64,000 bases of DNA from Amblyomma americanum (lineage: Eukaryota; Arthropoda; Arachnida; Ixodida; Ixodidae), in assembly GCF_052857255.1 (NCBI RefSeq), contig NC_135497.1, forward strand, positions 543,854,207 to 543,918,206, given 5' to 3'. A program made the position numbers and the translations under genes. Shown in pieces: positions 43,117 to 56,690 of the stretch (position 1 is its first letter; each line of letters opens with the position of its first letter). A model generated the notes under the pieces. It saw only the letters and a program-made list of their open reading frames with translations. It ran no database searches and was not told the DNA's origin.

Positions 43117-44301
43117 ATTTGCAACCGGCGGCAAAATGTGTTCCAGTGAGCAGAACGCACGGAGAAATGTCAGATGTTCAACGCCGGGAATCAACTTGCA
43201 AAATTGTTTTCTCGCTTAAAACAAAAAATACTACGATTAAACTTCTAGAATTAAATGCCATTAAATGATATTGGGCAACTTCCTATCTTTAATAATTTAA
43301 GATCACCTCATTATGGAATAGACTGCTGAATGTCTCAAAAAGCAACTTTGCTCAACTTTAGAATTCCATTGCTGATATGCCATATGCGTTTGCTCTCTGA
43401 AACTTTTTATCGCCTTATTTGCCTTCCGGACTGCTTAGAAAAATAGAGTTGGAATAACTGCTGTGAGAACATAAATTTTGATATAAGATTTCATATTTTC
43501 ATATTTTGTACCTTCTTCCATGTTTTGTATTAAACAAAATAAGTTCAATTTACTGCATATGGAAGCGCAATACATTTTTATATAAATAAAGTTTCATAGT
43601 CATGCGTAAGAATGTGTTTTTTACAAATTTTTTTAAGGCTATGTGTGGCTACCGCTACAAGCGCGACATTTCGGCCAAGACACGACTGAAATTTATTCTT
43701 TCAAAAATAACCTGGGCTAATGTTAGTCATTGTAATGCAATAAGGCGCTATTTTTTTAAAGAAATCAAAGGTGGTTGAGAAGCAAGTCTGGATCAGTTGG
43801 AGTGGAATGACCTAATGACATTTAAATGCCAACTGTGTGCTGATTTGAAGGAACCTTTGAATTTCTTGTAGCTCGATTAATATTGGGGGCTAGGTAGAAT
43901 GCAATTTTTTCTGCTTTCATAAATGTAATACTTCTATATCATGCCGTTTTCTTGCCTCATTTGTGCAAACCTGTATTTCTTCTTGCATAATTGTAATGCT
44001 TACATCATGCCGTTTACTTTGCCTCATTTGTGCAAACTTGTATTGCTTAGTAACTAATAGTTGGTGCAGGAATTCACTCTATATGGATACTGCTGCTCCT
44101 GAGCAGTATACTCAACTGGACTAGTGGGGTTGTATGACTGTATGTACCTTTGCTAAATTTTCGAGAAAATTGTATTCATTCATATGGCTGATTGGTATCT
44201 TCATGATTCATATGTGATGTCAGATTAATTGTAGGTCTGTCCTAAGGATAAATGTTGACATTTGTTAACACAATTTCAGAGTAGCGATGTAAGCAAAGTG
44301 A
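43117..44301. other. AT-rich spacer with a two-copy direct repeat at 43921-44043
   Basis: No coding region. A segment with 'catgccgttttcttgcctca' (about 43941) and 'tttgtgcaaacctgtatt' is repeated about 65 bases later as 'catgccgtttactttgcctc' and 'tttgtgcaaacttgtatt'. Otherwise AT-rich, probably old intergenic DNA. Confidence 0.5.
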
Positions 44302-44561
44302 TTTATTTTGTGGATAAACGGCAGATTTTGCGAGTTCGAAGTGCTCCACACTATTAAAACAGCGCTACGCAACAAAGACCAAAAACGATGGGTACACACA
44401 AAGGCGCTAATGTTAAAACTAAATTTTCCTTGAAATAAGCACGTCAAATTATACATACACCAGAACTATGCACATGCGCATGGTCAAACACACATTTACT
44501 TATTAAAAATGCAAACAAAAATAACACCGCGTCAAAGGCTCGAGCAGTAATCGCCGATATG

Positions 44562-44846
44562 CTAACCCCTGTGCAACAGGCTCATTTCATTTAAGGTTAG
44601 GGTTGCGGAAGGCGTGCTGACGCAATTGCTTATCTTTCTGATCATATGGAAGGCCTCTGCTATCTTCCTTGTGCGCCGATCATTGTGCACAAACACTTCC
44701 GTGTCGACAAAATACCATGTGCATTTACACGTGAAGCCATGCTTGGCTGGGCTTGTCTCTTTTTTTCCCAAAGAATTGCCGTGCTCCATGAGGCGTACAT
44801 TAATACATCGGCAGAACTGACCTATGTGCGTAGAACCACAAGACAA
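44562..44846 (-). pseudogene. PLE-E left copy: GIY-YIG remnant
   Basis: Reads MSCGSTHIGQFCRCINVRLM then EHGNSLGKKETS and, C-terminal, RRTRKIAEAFHMIRKISNCV then STPSATLTLNEMSLLHRG. This matches the nuclease C-terminal half; the YIG core has become HIG. It ends at a stop followed by the 3' UTR. Confidence 0.72.
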
Positions 44847-45093
44847 CGGGATCTGGTAGACAATGCCAGTCCTGCACGGGACATATTCATTGACATGGTT
44901 GATGTTTCACGCTTTTCTCTTTCTATCTCCTTTGCTTTTTCATTCTACTGCGGCTCCTACTTTCATAATATATTAGGAGCTGAAAAAAGAACACTAACTC
45001 CGAACATAGCCCCCACTTTTTTAAATCGGTGCGAGAGGTTGTGAAGATATGGCTTGAGAGTCGCTCTCTTTCGTTTTGACTAGACTGCACATA

Positions 45094-45656
45094 TTAGGTG
45101 CGCTCAGAGGACTTCAACGCTTTTAATACTTTATCAGCACTTGATACAGTTACCGAGCCCGGGTAACCTGCTTCCCTGCACCTGCGCCATTGGACTAGGA
45201 GACTGTTGCTTATTTGATGAAGACAAGATTTATTTACTGCCATACTTAAACAACTAGTAATACTGCCAGCTTTTACAAGTTTGAAATTGAAGGACTTATA
45301 GTTCAGTAAGCGCTTCTCGCTTCGGAGGAAATGTTGCCAACACACATGGTCTGGTTCAAAAGTCAGTTTTAAATCAAGAAATTGCAAGCACACTTGCTGA
45401 GGGACTTCGTGCGCAAACTTCAGACCCGAGCCATTTTGTGTACAAACACCAAGAACTCGTGACGCATATTCAAGAACCAGGGGCCTTCCAAAACCAGGGA
45501 ATCATCCACGTAACGGAAAATGCGTATGAATGTTCCGGCTAATTCATTCGACACTTGTCTATTAACGCGGCTCAGAAAGATATTGCTCAGGATAGGGGCT
45601 ACCCTAGTACCTATGCAGACACCAGAGTTTTTCATAAGTACTTTGCCTTCCCACAT
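45094..45656 (-). pseudogene. PLE-E left copy: RT remnant
   Basis: Reverse-strand PLE RT starting within motif B: MWEGKVLMKNSGVCIGTRVA then PILSNIFLSRVNRQVSNEL, the YVDD box IRIFRYVDDSLVL (about 45550-45510), FLDLKLTFEPDHVCWQHFLR (about 45380-45320) and the post-RT block VKAGSITSCLSMAVNKSC (about 45275-45220). YVDD is intact but everything 5' of motif B is missing and the frame is broken near 45415. Confidence 0.75.
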
Positions 45657-45756
45657 AATCTACGTGTTATTGAGGTAGAATGACAACAGTTCTAGAAAGG
45701 ACACGGCTGGAATACCACAGGGATTCTGGAAGAGGAATTCATCGTTGTCTTGACTC

Positions 45757-46279
45757 GGAAACGGTTGCATGGTTCCTCAGGGATGAAAATCCTGGCCCTT
45801 GCTCTGACTTTAGCGTCGATGTCGTTGATTTGTACTATTCACTTCCACATATCCCAACAATGAAATACATTCAGCATTGTATCACTGAAGACAACGATGA
45901 ATGCCTCTTCCAGAATTCCTTTGGTATTCCAGCCGTGTCCTTTCTAGAACTGTTGTCATTCTACCGAAATAACACGCATATTATGTGGGAAGGCAAAGTA
46001 CTTATGCAAATGTCTCGTGTCTGCGTAGGTGCCAGGGCAGCCCCTATCCTGAGCAATATCTTTCTGAGCCGCGTTGACAGAAAAGTGTCGAGTGAATTAG
46101 CCCGAACAGTCATACGCATTTTCCGTTGCGTGGATGATTTCCTGGCTTCTGGAAGGCCCCTAAATCTTGAAAATGTGTCTGGAGTTCTTGATGTTTTTAC
46201 ACAAAACGGCTCGGGAGTTTACGCACGAGATCCCCCAGTAAAATGGTTTGCAATTTCTTCATTTAAAACTGACTTTTGA
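45757..46279 (+). pseudogene. PLE-E right copy: RT remnant
   Basis: The open frame has an ATG at 45680, but its first part is antisense arm; PLE sequence starts at DSETVAWFLRDENPGPCSDF. Motif A is SVDVVDLYYSLPH (about 45812-45850), then MWEGKVLMQMSRVCVGARAA (about 45984-46043) and IRIFRCVDDFLA (about 46110-46145), where the YVDD tyrosine is Cys. The frame breaks near 46225; downstream PLE sequence (FEPDHVCW-like, post-RT block) continues in other frames to about 46650. Confidence 0.75.
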
Positions 46280-46756
46280 ACCAGACCATGTGTGTTGGCA
46301 ATATTCCCTCCGAAGCGAGAAGCCCCTGCTTAATTATAAGTCGTTCCATTCCAAACTTGTTAAAGCTAGAATTGTTACTAGTTGTTTAAGTATGGAGTAA
46401 ATAAATCTTGCCTTCATTTAATGAGCAGCAGTCTCCTAGCCCAAGTGCGCAAGTGCAGGGAAGCTGGATACTCTAACTCGGTTACTGTATCAAGTGCTGA
46501 TAAAATATTAAAATCGTTGAAGTCCTCTGAGCGCACCTCAGATGTGTAGTCTAGAAAAAAAGAAAGAGAGTGACTGTCATGTCATATGTTCACAACCTGT
46601 TGCACCTGTTTAAAAAAGTGGGGACTCGGTACGGAGTTAATATTCTTTTTTCAGCTCCTAATTAACTATGTAAAGTAAGAGCCGCTGTACAAAGAAAAAG
46701 CGAAGGACATAGAAAGAGGAAAGTGTATAACATCAACCATGCCAATCAATATGGCC

Positions 46757-47070
46757 CGTGCAGGACTGGCATTGTCTACCAGATCCCGTTGTATTGTGGT
46801 CCTACATACATAGGGCAGTCCAGCCGATGTATTATAGTACGCCTCATGGAGCATGCCAATTCCTTTGGAAAAAGGAGACGAGCCTACCCAAGCAATGCTT
46901 GACGTGTAAATGCACACCGTATTTTGTCGACAGGGAAGTGTTGTTGGTGCACAATTATCGGCGCACAAGGAAGATATGAGAGGCCTTCCATAAGATCAGA
47001 AAGACAAGCAGTTGTGTCAGCACGCCTTCAGCAACCCTAACCTCCAAGGAAATCAGCCTGTTGCACAGGG
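46757..47070 (+). pseudogene. PLE-E right copy: GIY-YIG remnant
   Basis: Reads GIVYQIPLYCGPTYIGQSSR then CIIVRLMEHANSFGKR (about 46767-46875), a good GIY-YIG start with YIG intact, then a frameshift and HRILSTGK-like and CVSTPS-like pieces (about 47010-47070) to the 3' UTR. Confidence 0.75.
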
Positions 47071-47734
47071 GATAGCATATCGGCGATAACTGCACTAGCC
47101 TTCGGTGCGGTGTTATTTTTATTCGCACTTTTAATAAATACATCTGTGTTTTACCATTCGCATTTGCGTAGTTCTGGTGCATGTATAAAGTGACGTGCTT
47201 ACTTGAAATAAAATTTAGTTGCAAGACAGTGCCATTGTGTGTGTTTCCTTCCTTCTTGTCCTTGTGGCTTAGCGCTGTTTTATTATTATGGATGATTTAT
47301 ACTCTTTATCTAGTTTGTACTTTAGTTCTCTAAATGTTGCATGTATGCCTTAAAGGAAGGAAAGCAGAAATCGTGGAGTAAAAAATTAGCCTGACTTGTT
47401 TGCTGTGAATATTGTGATGGCACAGCTAGCATTTGTGATCTCCAAATGCATACGTTTATTTGTATGTATTTTTTCAAGAGTGGGTGCAGTAAGGTAACAT
47501 CTACTTTGAACTCCTTGAGGTCGTTTTCCAGATCTAGACTTCATCTCTTAAGATTGTGTGACAGTATATATTCTTGGCAAAACAGCACACTGGGTAACAG
47601 GACACAGGCAAGACACAGATACAACGCTATCAACTGAGCAATTTATTGCTTTGCTCAAAATAAATACAGGAAGCATCATCTAAAATGCAGAGGAGGAAAG
47701 TCATGGAATCGTCATTTGGTCACATCTGTTATGA

Positions 47735-48130
47735 TTATTTATCCAGGTAGTCAATTCCTTTTTTCGTTAACATTACTGATGGGGTGTTTACACAGGTTGA
47801 ACAATTCTCATGTACGATGTACTTCTGGCGTAGCTCGCGCATGAGCTCTAGATTATATTTCCTCAGAAATTTGCATTCTCGAAATTGTAGATTGCACTCA
47901 TAGTGCGACATTTGTCTTGCTACCATACTGCCATATCCTGTCTGTTTTGCCGACATGTTCCATTAGATGTATATTCACACACCGTTCTTATTTCCCAACA
48001 TATGATGCTCCTCATGGCAGAGTGATCTTGTACACTAAGCCACTATCGCATACTTTGAATTTGTCTCGGTGCTTTCTTTTACACGGTGCTGTCTCTGAAG
48101 CACCTTTGCTGGGCTTGTTGCATACTAATT
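47735..48130 (-). pseudogene. PLE-F left copy: GIY-YIG remnant
   Basis: Reverse strand: RDKFKVCDSGLVYKITLP (about 48075-48020), then a frame change, AKQTGYGSMVARQMSHYECN (about 47950-47890) and NCSTCVNTPSVMLTKKGIDY (about 47805-47745). These are the beginning, middle and C-terminal end of the PLE nuclease domain, broken by indels. Confidence 0.68.
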
Positions 48131-48139
48131 TCAGCTACT

Positions 48140-49160
48140 TTCTGCGAAAACAAATGAAGCCATTGGAAAGAAATTGTGCAAGCTGTAAAAGAAGGACAAG
48201 TGCCAAATATTGAAGAACGAAGCCCGAAAACTTTTCAAGCCAACAACTTGACCAAACAAGGGCTGGCTGTGAAGGAGGGTGAGGGCCTTTGCCTTCTTTC
48301 CGGCAGAAGCACACAAGGATAACTGGCCTTTCGGTGTAATTGCACAGAACAAAGATCGTGGCCGCAAACCTTAGGGCAGTATCTGCAAGAATTGCTCTTC
48401 TTGCTCACCGTGGAAGACCTTTTCCAGGCAAGGAAGCCAGAAATGTCTGCATTCCATTCAAACAGCTGTCCAGAAGAAGTGTCTGCTTCATTGTAATAAA
48501 GGACTTACAAGCTGTCACATGCCGCCTTGTTTGAGATGGTAAGAGAAGGCATTGATTCTATGTGAGCAGTACAATTCCAGAATCAATGCGAAGTTAATGC
48601 AAATGGAGTCGTGGAATTGTTAACCATCTATTTGTCTATTTGCGTTCTACCTGTGTAAAGTTTAATATGATCTGTACAGTCAATGTCACGGAGTATGCAG
48701 CGTTTTCTGTGTTGCTCTAGTTCTCAGTGATATTCTGCGGACCTGCCTGTTAAGATCGCCAACTAATAGAAGCATTTCGTGGCACGGATATGATAATGAC
48801 CTTCCGATTTGTGGACGACTTCTTAGTAATCCACAAGCTAACCAAGGGCAACACAAGGACATTGTTGACATGTTTAATACCTCCGAAGATTTTTGCCAAC
48901 TTTGAGCTGACGAAAGAAATGCCAGTGGAGGTACAGTTCCAGTTTTTCAATCTATGACTGTACATCGGAGAGGCCCATATGTGCTTGTTATCTTCCGCAG
49001 TCGAAAGAAATGCTTTGGCTGCAGACGCACTGATAAATGCCCTATATAGATTGTGTATTTACCGTCAGCAGGAAAGTGTCAAAGTCCAACTGACACCGTT
49101 CGTGAAGCTAGTTTCCCAGATGACCTCATCTGCAGCTTTGGCTTCAAAGTAATGAAAAAA
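48140..49160 (+). pseudogene. PLE-F right copy: RT remnant
   Basis: Scattered PLE RT motifs: PNIEERSPKTFQANNLTKQG (about 48205-48262), NWPFGVIAQ (about 48321-48347, matching the TPFRxIV motif), then a gap in homology. TFRFVDDFLVIHKL (about 48798-48839) has the catalytic VDD kept and Tyr replaced by Phe. FELTKEMPVEVQFQFFNL (about 48900-48955) is the post-catalytic strand region. It has many frameshifts; the stretch 48540-48720 is not recognisable. Confidence 0.65.
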
Positions 49161-49299
49161 AAAATGCCGATCTACCCCAACAAGGCTTTAGAAAGAAGTA
49201 TGGAAGTTAGCTGTCATGCCATATGTGCACAGTGTCAACCACATGCTAAAGAAAGTGGTCGGGCGGGCTGCTGTGAACTTATGCGCCGCACACAGTAGA

Positions 49300-49505
49300 G
49301 GTGCTTCAAAGACAGCCCGGTGTAAGAAGAAGCAAAGAGACAAATTCACAGCATGTGACAGTGACTTGGTTTACAAAATCTCTTTGTCCTGCAGATCATT
49401 ATATGTTGGTAAAAAAGGCCGGCGTGTCAAGATTCGTCTAACGAAGCATTTCGGCAACACAGACAGGATATGGCAGCAAGCAAGCAAGATACGTGTTGTA
49501 CAGTG
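49300..49505 (+). pseudogene. PLE-F right copy: GIY-YIG remnant
   Basis: Reads KKKQRDKFTACDSDLVYKIS then LSCRSLYVGKKGRRVKIRLT (about 49324-49445): the GIY (LVYK), YVG and Arg-rich helix of the nuclease. It ends in a frameshift after GNTDRIW. Confidence 0.72.
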
Positions 49506-49916
49506 AATGCAATCCGCGCTTTCGACGTTGTAAAATTCTGAGGAAATATAATCGATAGCTCATGGGCGAGGTATATGAGCTGTACATTATATATACGAAT
49601 TCTTTAACCTGCGTTAGCACTTCATCGCCAATGTTAATGAAAAAAGAAATTGACTGGATATATAACTTAGTCACGGATGTAGTCCGTGATTACATCTGGG
49701 TAATTAATCACGACAGATGTCACAAAATGACGATTCCGTGACCTTTGTTCTCGGTATTATAGATGACGCTTCCTGTATTGATTGCGAGCAAAGCAATAAA
49801 TTCCTCAGTTCTTAGTCAGCGCTGTATGTGTCATCTTGTCGGTGTCCTTTTGCTTTGCGCAGTTTTGCCAAGATTCATGCACCAACTGGCCCGGCGGCTT
49901 TTTGTGAAGCAGTTTA

Positions 49917-52445
49917 GTGACCTCGTGCAAATTTTTCTTTATGGCTTTCGAGTTTACTTTCTGCAGGCATGGAAGATATGTTAACTTGGCACTGCTGCCT
50001 GCCTTTCAAGACGTCACATACTTCGTATAATAATGAGTGCATGCTTTGTGTTGCGTTGATGCAGCCCACTGTAATAGAAGGGGTTGCATCGCTGGCTTTG
50101 ATGCAGATACTAAGTTTTCTTCTGTCACAGTGAATGTTACACCTAGCTTGTCGTTGTTGTGATTGCAAAGCATTATGAAGTTCGCTATAGTTTCGCCTCT
50201 TGTCGTGGTGTTTTGGGACTTTTATAATCAGTTAACTCTCAAGCAAGGCCAGTGGTTTGCACTAGCTTGTAGCAGTTCATGCAGAATTAATTGCATAACC
50301 TGACCACCTTCACTCCATTTCCTAAGAGGTAGCTTTCTAGATCAAACATATTGTTAGTAATATCGTTTAGAGCTATTTTCTCAGCAACCACAATGGCCTC
50401 CTTGCAATGATTGAGGGAATAACAGCTGGCGTTTGCTCGCCATAAGGGCAGATTTTATTCTCTCTGTTAGCGTTAGCCTGCATAATATTGAACGTCATTA
50501 TTGAGAAGAATTTTGGCATTTTATAAGTCTCATTGAGCAATGTAAACTGCTGTGAAATGTTGTGCTGTTTTTGTGTAAAATACAGACTCGCACCATGCAT
50601 GCCGTTCTGCGAACGAGACTGTGAGGTGGCTGAGAGCCTGTTCGGCGAGGGAGGATGACTACACAGCAGGCTCACTGCTGCGGTGCACTCTATGACTGCC
50701 ATGCTGTATAGATTATGGATGTTCAGCATAAGCTACCTTATGTTTGCGTGCAAGCTATTCCTTGTAGTTAGTGTCACAGCCCAAGCCTTCCTCCAGCTGG
50801 TTTATAATGATGCACAGGCATGAATTTTTGAGGTTTCCTCTGAAAAAAATAGCACGTAGAAGTAACTGCAATTGAATCGTATTTTTTCAACACCATAACA
50901 CCAATAAAGCAGGCATGGTGCAGTCGTTCCTTGGATGGCAGTTAGGAATTCATTGACAAAACTTCTTGTGCTTTGTGGATGTCTTTGTTCTGATAATAAA
51001 AATTATCCACATTTCTGCAGTCTTCTGATTTGCCTGAATATTAAGGTTTTCCTTAGGAGCACAGCCTGTCTACTGCTATGAAGAGCTCCAGTAATGCAGG
51101 TATATTACGTTATATAAGCATTATAATGGTAAATTTAATGAAAACTTAATGAAAGCAATAAAAGTGGGAAAACATTATGAATTCATGCACGCATTTTGCC
51201 TGAAGGGTGTAGGTGCGCAAAAAGCGCTAAAACGCCAATGGCTTGGCGTTAATAGCGTGCGAGTCGCCCTAACACCCTTAGGTCACTTGTCGTTTCTGCC
51301 TGGTTCTTTCGCGAAACACCCCGCGTGGAAGATGCATGAAAGCACAAGTACTCGCTTCTGCGCCGGGTGCAAGGGTGCGAGTTATCATCAGACACCTGAA
51401 AACTCATTCAAATGTGTTTTATTTTTAGAGTGTATAGAGCAGTGCGCGCGCCTTCATGTCTCTGTGTCGCTCCCAGCCAGGGTACGCGTTCATACTGCGA
51501 CAGCGCCTTACAAGCAAGAATTCTTTCAGTACCAAAACTAACCTGATTACTCGTGAAGGAAGCGTTCAGCGGGCATGAATGCTAGTATTTATTATCAGAG
51601 CTACTGTTGAGAGAAGGTAGAGGAAAACACCGGTGTCTAGTCGATGTTGCACATGCCTTTACGTCAGCAAACGAACCGCTCGGCGTGTTCGCTTCTTGAT
51701 CGTACCAAGACGCGTGGCTGCATAACCGGTGATACGGCGACATTTATTACATTATTTAATTGTGTTCCTGCGTACCAATGTCTACTCATCAGTCGTTACG
51801 GTGGCTCGGCGATGACAGCTCCCGCAGCGGAAGCTTGGTTTGCTGCCCATACTGCCGACTCTGCTCGGCGCTCGGACATTCTTGATATCCAGCCAGTCAT
51901 GCCAGCTCAGCCCTCAAAAGCAACGCATGCTCTGTGGGGCTGAGGCCACTAACGTACCAGCTGGACTTCTTTGAGCGAAATTCGTTGTCGGGATTGGGAA
52001 CGGCATCCATCTTTAAAGGAGGTGTAAACGTAAAGAAAGCGACGGTATTGATGGCCGATGCCTTCAACGTTCGGCCGTCGGTAACTTGCATTTCAGCTGA
52101 TGGTAGGCCGCTTCGCTCGGCGCCAAAAATCATAGAGTCCGCGTTTCCGTTAGTTCACGTCAGTTTTCGTGTATTGCGTCAAAAAAAAGAAAAAGAATGA
52201 GTTTCTGTGGTTTCAATCAGAGCGGGGGAAAATATATTCAGCTTTTTGAACAAATTCATCTTTCGTTCCGAAGTGCAAACAATGCCCGAAAATCTGAACT
52301 AAAGTATTTTCCCAACAACAACAACAAAAATTGGTAGTGCCTTGCGCGTCTCTTTAAATACATCTCGGAACCGCTCTTACATGAATGATTGCTTGCTAAG
52401 GAGATAGATAAGCCGTTAACTTAGGAGCGCCTCCACATGGATGTT
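49917..52445. other. No recognisable feature
   Basis: About 2.5 kb. Open frames such as 51149-51541 (130 codons) and 51644-51943 have no motif I recognise. No repeats or terminal signatures seen. Confidence 0.4.
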
Positions 52446-52975
52446 TGGAGGATTAGATATTTTCATCAGCATCATCAGCATGACCACGCCAACTGCAGGG
52501 GAAAGGCCTCTCCCAAGTCTAGCCATTTAGCCCCCTCTGTTGCCAGCTTCGCCCAATCAACGCCTGCGAACTTCCTAATCTCATCCGCCCACCTTACATT
52601 CTGCTACGTCTGCCTTCTCATGGAATCCACTCCGTTGCCCTTAAGGACCAGCGGTTATCTTGCCTGCGGCTGACATGACCTGCCCAAGCCCATTTCTTCC
52701 TTTTGATTTCGACTAGGATATCATTAAGCCGCGTTTGTTCTATGGCCAACTCTGTCCGCTTCCGGTCTCTCAACGTTACCCCTATCATTTTTATTTCCAT
52801 GGCTAGCTACGTTGTGCTTAACGTAAGTTGAACCCTTTTCATTAGCCTCCAAGTTTCTGCCCCATAGGTGCAATGGTAATATATAGCTGATGTACACTTT
52901 TCACTTGAGGGATATTGGTAAACTGTCATTCATGATCTCAGAGAACCTGCCTTATGCGCTCTTACGAGTTCTTAA
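52446..52975 (-). mobile_element. RTE-clade LINE 3' fragment
   Basis: The plus strand begins with a catcagcatcatcagcatga tail (reverse complement of the RTE atgatgatg end), then 'ctgcaggggaaaggcctctc', 'tgcgaacttcctaatctcat', 'ggaatccactccgttgccct', 'cttttgatttcgactaggat' and 'ctcaacgttacccctatcat'. On the reverse strand this codes for KMIGVTLRDRKRTELAIEQT and AWAGHVSRRQDNRWSLR, the C-terminal end of RTE ORF2. It is 5' truncated near 52975. Confidence 0.85.
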
Positions 52976-53950
52976 AGGAGGTGCTAACTGTTATTGCTTT
53001 GGTTTTCTGCTGCCAGCAGTAAATAATGTTCACGGGAACAGGAAGTTTCCGCGCTGTAGTTGAACGATTGCACGAACATGACCGCACAGTTCTTATCATG
53101 TACCCAGCGAATTTTTCGAAAGAAGATCTGCCTAGACAAGAAGGGCTTTTGTAAATACTTGAAAAAACATCGCGGAGCATACATGAATAATGGGCAGAAT
53201 TCAAGGGAGGAGACTTTTTGTGTAGCAATGTCTGTGTAATTGCATGTATTATTAAAGAAGGAAATTCCTGTCGCTGATAGGAACAAAGAAAGAAAGAAAA
53301 GTGCATGGGCCTGCCTACTGGCTCAATCCAAGCCACGCACGCTGCCACGTGCTGAAAGTAGGAGAGTTCAAGGATAGGAGACCAAAGATAGAAAGAAAAG
53401 GCGCGCGATAATATGCCCCGGGCCGATCCCGTAGTCACTGCAATACCGGGCCGACCTGTGCCAGAGTGCTTCAAGCCAAGCACTCCGTCATATTCTAAAT
53501 ATAAGTGTAATAACTTGGATCCAAGGACCCGCAGCAGATATTGAGTCAGGTATCAGATATCGTATGTGATTAGAGCAGGCACGTATGGTTATATACTTTT
53601 TGTTATCCACGGAGAGGGATGCGGTGATATAATGATATAATGCCCGCAGAAGCTCACTTTCTCCGACATCACTTTTAATTTGAGGCGACTGTCGAATATT
53701 GTAAGACACTGTTATGAACTTATTCATGCCGGCGCTGGGTGACAGGGGTCGGTGTTTTTCAATTATCATGTTGCTAAATGCATTGGAAACAGTCATGAGA
53801 AATAAGCAAACTTTGTGCAGCTGAGGGCGTAGTAGAATGAATGTGTTTTGTAAAGGAAAAGCAGTTGTATGCACATAAAAGCCTTCACAAATATTGCGAT
53901 AGCATCTGTTATATACAGGCTGCTGGCAATGCAGGAGATGAAATGAAATA
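52976..53950. other. No recognisable feature
   Basis: About 1 kb without motifs. A reverse-strand frame of 173 codons (52962-53483) is not supported by recognisable sequence. GC-richer patch at 53300-53480. Confidence 0.35.
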
Positions 53951-53954
53951 TACA

Positions 53955-54747
<793 letters not shown>

Positions 54748-55057
54748 TGCGAAAACATGAGTTACTTGACTGCTTAAAATAATATACATCGAAGTAGACG
54801 CTTCATTTAAGGAAACATTATTTTACTCGACGTTTCGATCCGCGGAGGACCGATCTTTTTCAACAGTGACCATACAGTGCATGGGCGCGTGTTTTTATAG
54901 CATCGGGCTTGACGCGCAGAAGGCTTAAAAGAAAAGAAATAAAGAAAAGTAAAGAGAAGAAAAAAAAGGGGGAGGGGGCGGCCGGGAGAACGGAACACAG
55001 CTGACACCTATGGCATATTAGGGAAGCAAAGGTGGCGTGTCGCGTACCCGTGAACTC

Positions 55058-55060
<3 letters not shown>

Positions 55061-55101
<41 letters not shown>
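55061..55101. repeat. (CA)n microsatellite in the fold-back arm
   Basis: An aca repeat of about 40 bases, mirrored in the right arm by a shorter, impure (GT)n at about 55535-55566. Adjacent (GA)n/(A)n purine runs at 55165-55200 are likewise mirrored as pyrimidine runs. Confidence 0.9.
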
Positions 55102-55107
<6 letters not shown>

Positions 55108-56460
55108 GACACACGAGGCGAAAGAGGGAGGCCGGGGTGGGTGCGCACGCGGCAATTGCGACAAGAAAAAAGAAAAAAAGAAAAAGAGAGAGAGAGAGAA
55201 GCAAAAGCAGAGAAAAAGGGAACAGCAAAGAAGAAACGTGGTGGGGCTTAACAAAAGAAGGGATGCCTCCGCCAGTTGTAGGTTTCGGTATGCCTCTGGC
55301 CGCGCATGTGCGGCCTCGTGCGGCCATCTTTCGGAGTCGCACGAGGCCGATCATGCGCGGCCAGAGGCATACCGAAACCCACAATTGGCGGAGGCATCCG
55401 TTCTTATGTTAAGCCCCACTACGTTTCTTCTTTGCTGTTCCCTTTTTCTCTGCTTTTGCTTCTCTCTCTCTCTTTTTCTTTTTTCTTGTCGCAGTAGCCG
55501 CGTGCGCACCCACCCCGGCCTCCCTCTTTCGCCTCGTGTGTGCGTGTATGTGTGTGTGTGTCTGTGCAGTGAGTTCACGGGTACGCGACACGCCACCTTT
55601 CCTTCCCTAATATGCCATAGGTGTTTGTTGTGTTCCGTTCTCCCGGCCGCCCTCTCCCCCTTTTTTTTTCTTTACTTCTTTCCTTTTTAAGCCTTCTGTG
55701 TGTCAAGTCTCATGCTATGGGCTCCGTGCGCTGGTATGGTGGCGCCAGCAGCGACCACCTCGCCAGCGCCGCCTCGTGGCACTCGCCGCGTTAACCGGAC
55801 GCTCAGTCACGGCCGGTTTCTCGAAGGGAGAGCGCGCGTGCCCCCCTCGAGACTGGCAGTGGTGGCCCTGCGCCTTCCTCCATGCCCGATGCGTTCCCGC
55901 CAGCCCGGCCGCATAGCAGACGCGCACTGACCGCGTTGCCATTCTAAGTCAATGCCTACTTCTCTGCGGATTTCAAGGCATTGAAAGCCTTGACGCCACC
56001 ATTGCTACTGCTACTGCTGATCACTCATTCCGAGCAACCATGATTGTGTTGCAGTCCCGACGGCACTGCAATATCCGGCAGCGCAGTTTAGCTTATTGAG
56101 ATTAATTAAGTACCTTTACAGTTTGAGAAACAAGGCTTCGACCCAAATAATGAATTCAGCTATGTAATTTACATCCATTGTGACATCGACTATGTGAATG
56201 GTCGGCTAGAATTGCGAAGAACGCAAACTTACTACACATATATATCAGATGATAGTGCTCTATATCCTGCAGGGTAGACACTGCTTTACTTTTTGTATTC
56301 CTCTCAGAGAAGCATAGCTCTAAGCATACAAAAAGACGATGGGTTTCTTCCTAAGTATCTTCCACAGGACTTTCATTTCAGGAATCTCATGAAGACACCA
56401 GTTACATGAATTATTTTGGTCGTATTGCTCTTTTGGTTAATACATAACTATAGAAAGGCC

Positions 56461-56690
56461 GCCGCGTTGGCTCAGTGGTTATGGTGCTCAGCTGCTGACC
56501 CAAATGACTCGTGTTCGATGCTGGTTGCGGCGGTCGCATTTTCGGTGAAGGCAAAATTTTAGAGCCCCGCGTGCTGCGCGATGTCAGTGCACGTTAAAGA
56601 ACTCCAAGTGGTTGCAATTATCTCGAACCTCCTACTATTGCGCCCCTTATAGTCTGCGTTGCATTGGGACGATAAACCCAAATAAAATCA
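56461..56690 (+). mobile_element. Ruka-like SINE
   Basis: gccgccgcgttggctcagtg head, tcgtgttcgatgctggttgc B-box region, then 'gatgtcagtgcacgttaaag', 'ttgcattgggacgataaacc' and a caaataaaatcaaaa end. It is moderately diverged and nested in element X. No clear target duplication. Confidence 0.82.

Larger units (their letters stand above)
44316..47277. mobile_element. Penelope-like element E (PLE-E): older head-to-head fold-back
   Basis: Left copy on the reverse strand (about 44316-45755), right copy on the forward strand (about 45755-47277). The arms match from the junction region (45640-45755 inverted against 45890-46010) out to the shared end around 'acagcgct' (44358) and 'agcgctgt' (47271). 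The right copy keeps about 135 bases more at its 5' side than the left. Candidate decayed target duplication: tttattttgtggat (44302-44315) and tttattattatggat (47278-47292). Both copies have stops and frameshifts, so this is older than PLE-D. Confidence 0.8.
47569..49901. mobile_element. Penelope-like element F (PLE-F): oldest head-to-head fold-back
   Basis: Left copy on the reverse strand (47569-48135), right copy on the forward strand (48140-49901). The ends are inverted copies: gcaaaacagcacactggg (about 47577) against 'gcgcagttttgcc' (about 49858), and aataaatacaggaagc (about 47660) against 'gcttcctgtattga' (about 49768). The left copy contains only the nuclease and 3' UTR; the right has RT plus nuclease, and its terminus reads caccaactggcccggcgg. 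A possible worn target duplication is ttgtgtgacagtata (47554-47568) and ttgtgaagcagttta (49902-49916). Confidence 0.75.

Noticed and set aside
55032..55690. 217-codon and other frames across 55.0-55.7 kb
   Set aside because: They cross (CA)n, (GA)n and their mirrored arms in fold-back element G, a compositional effect.
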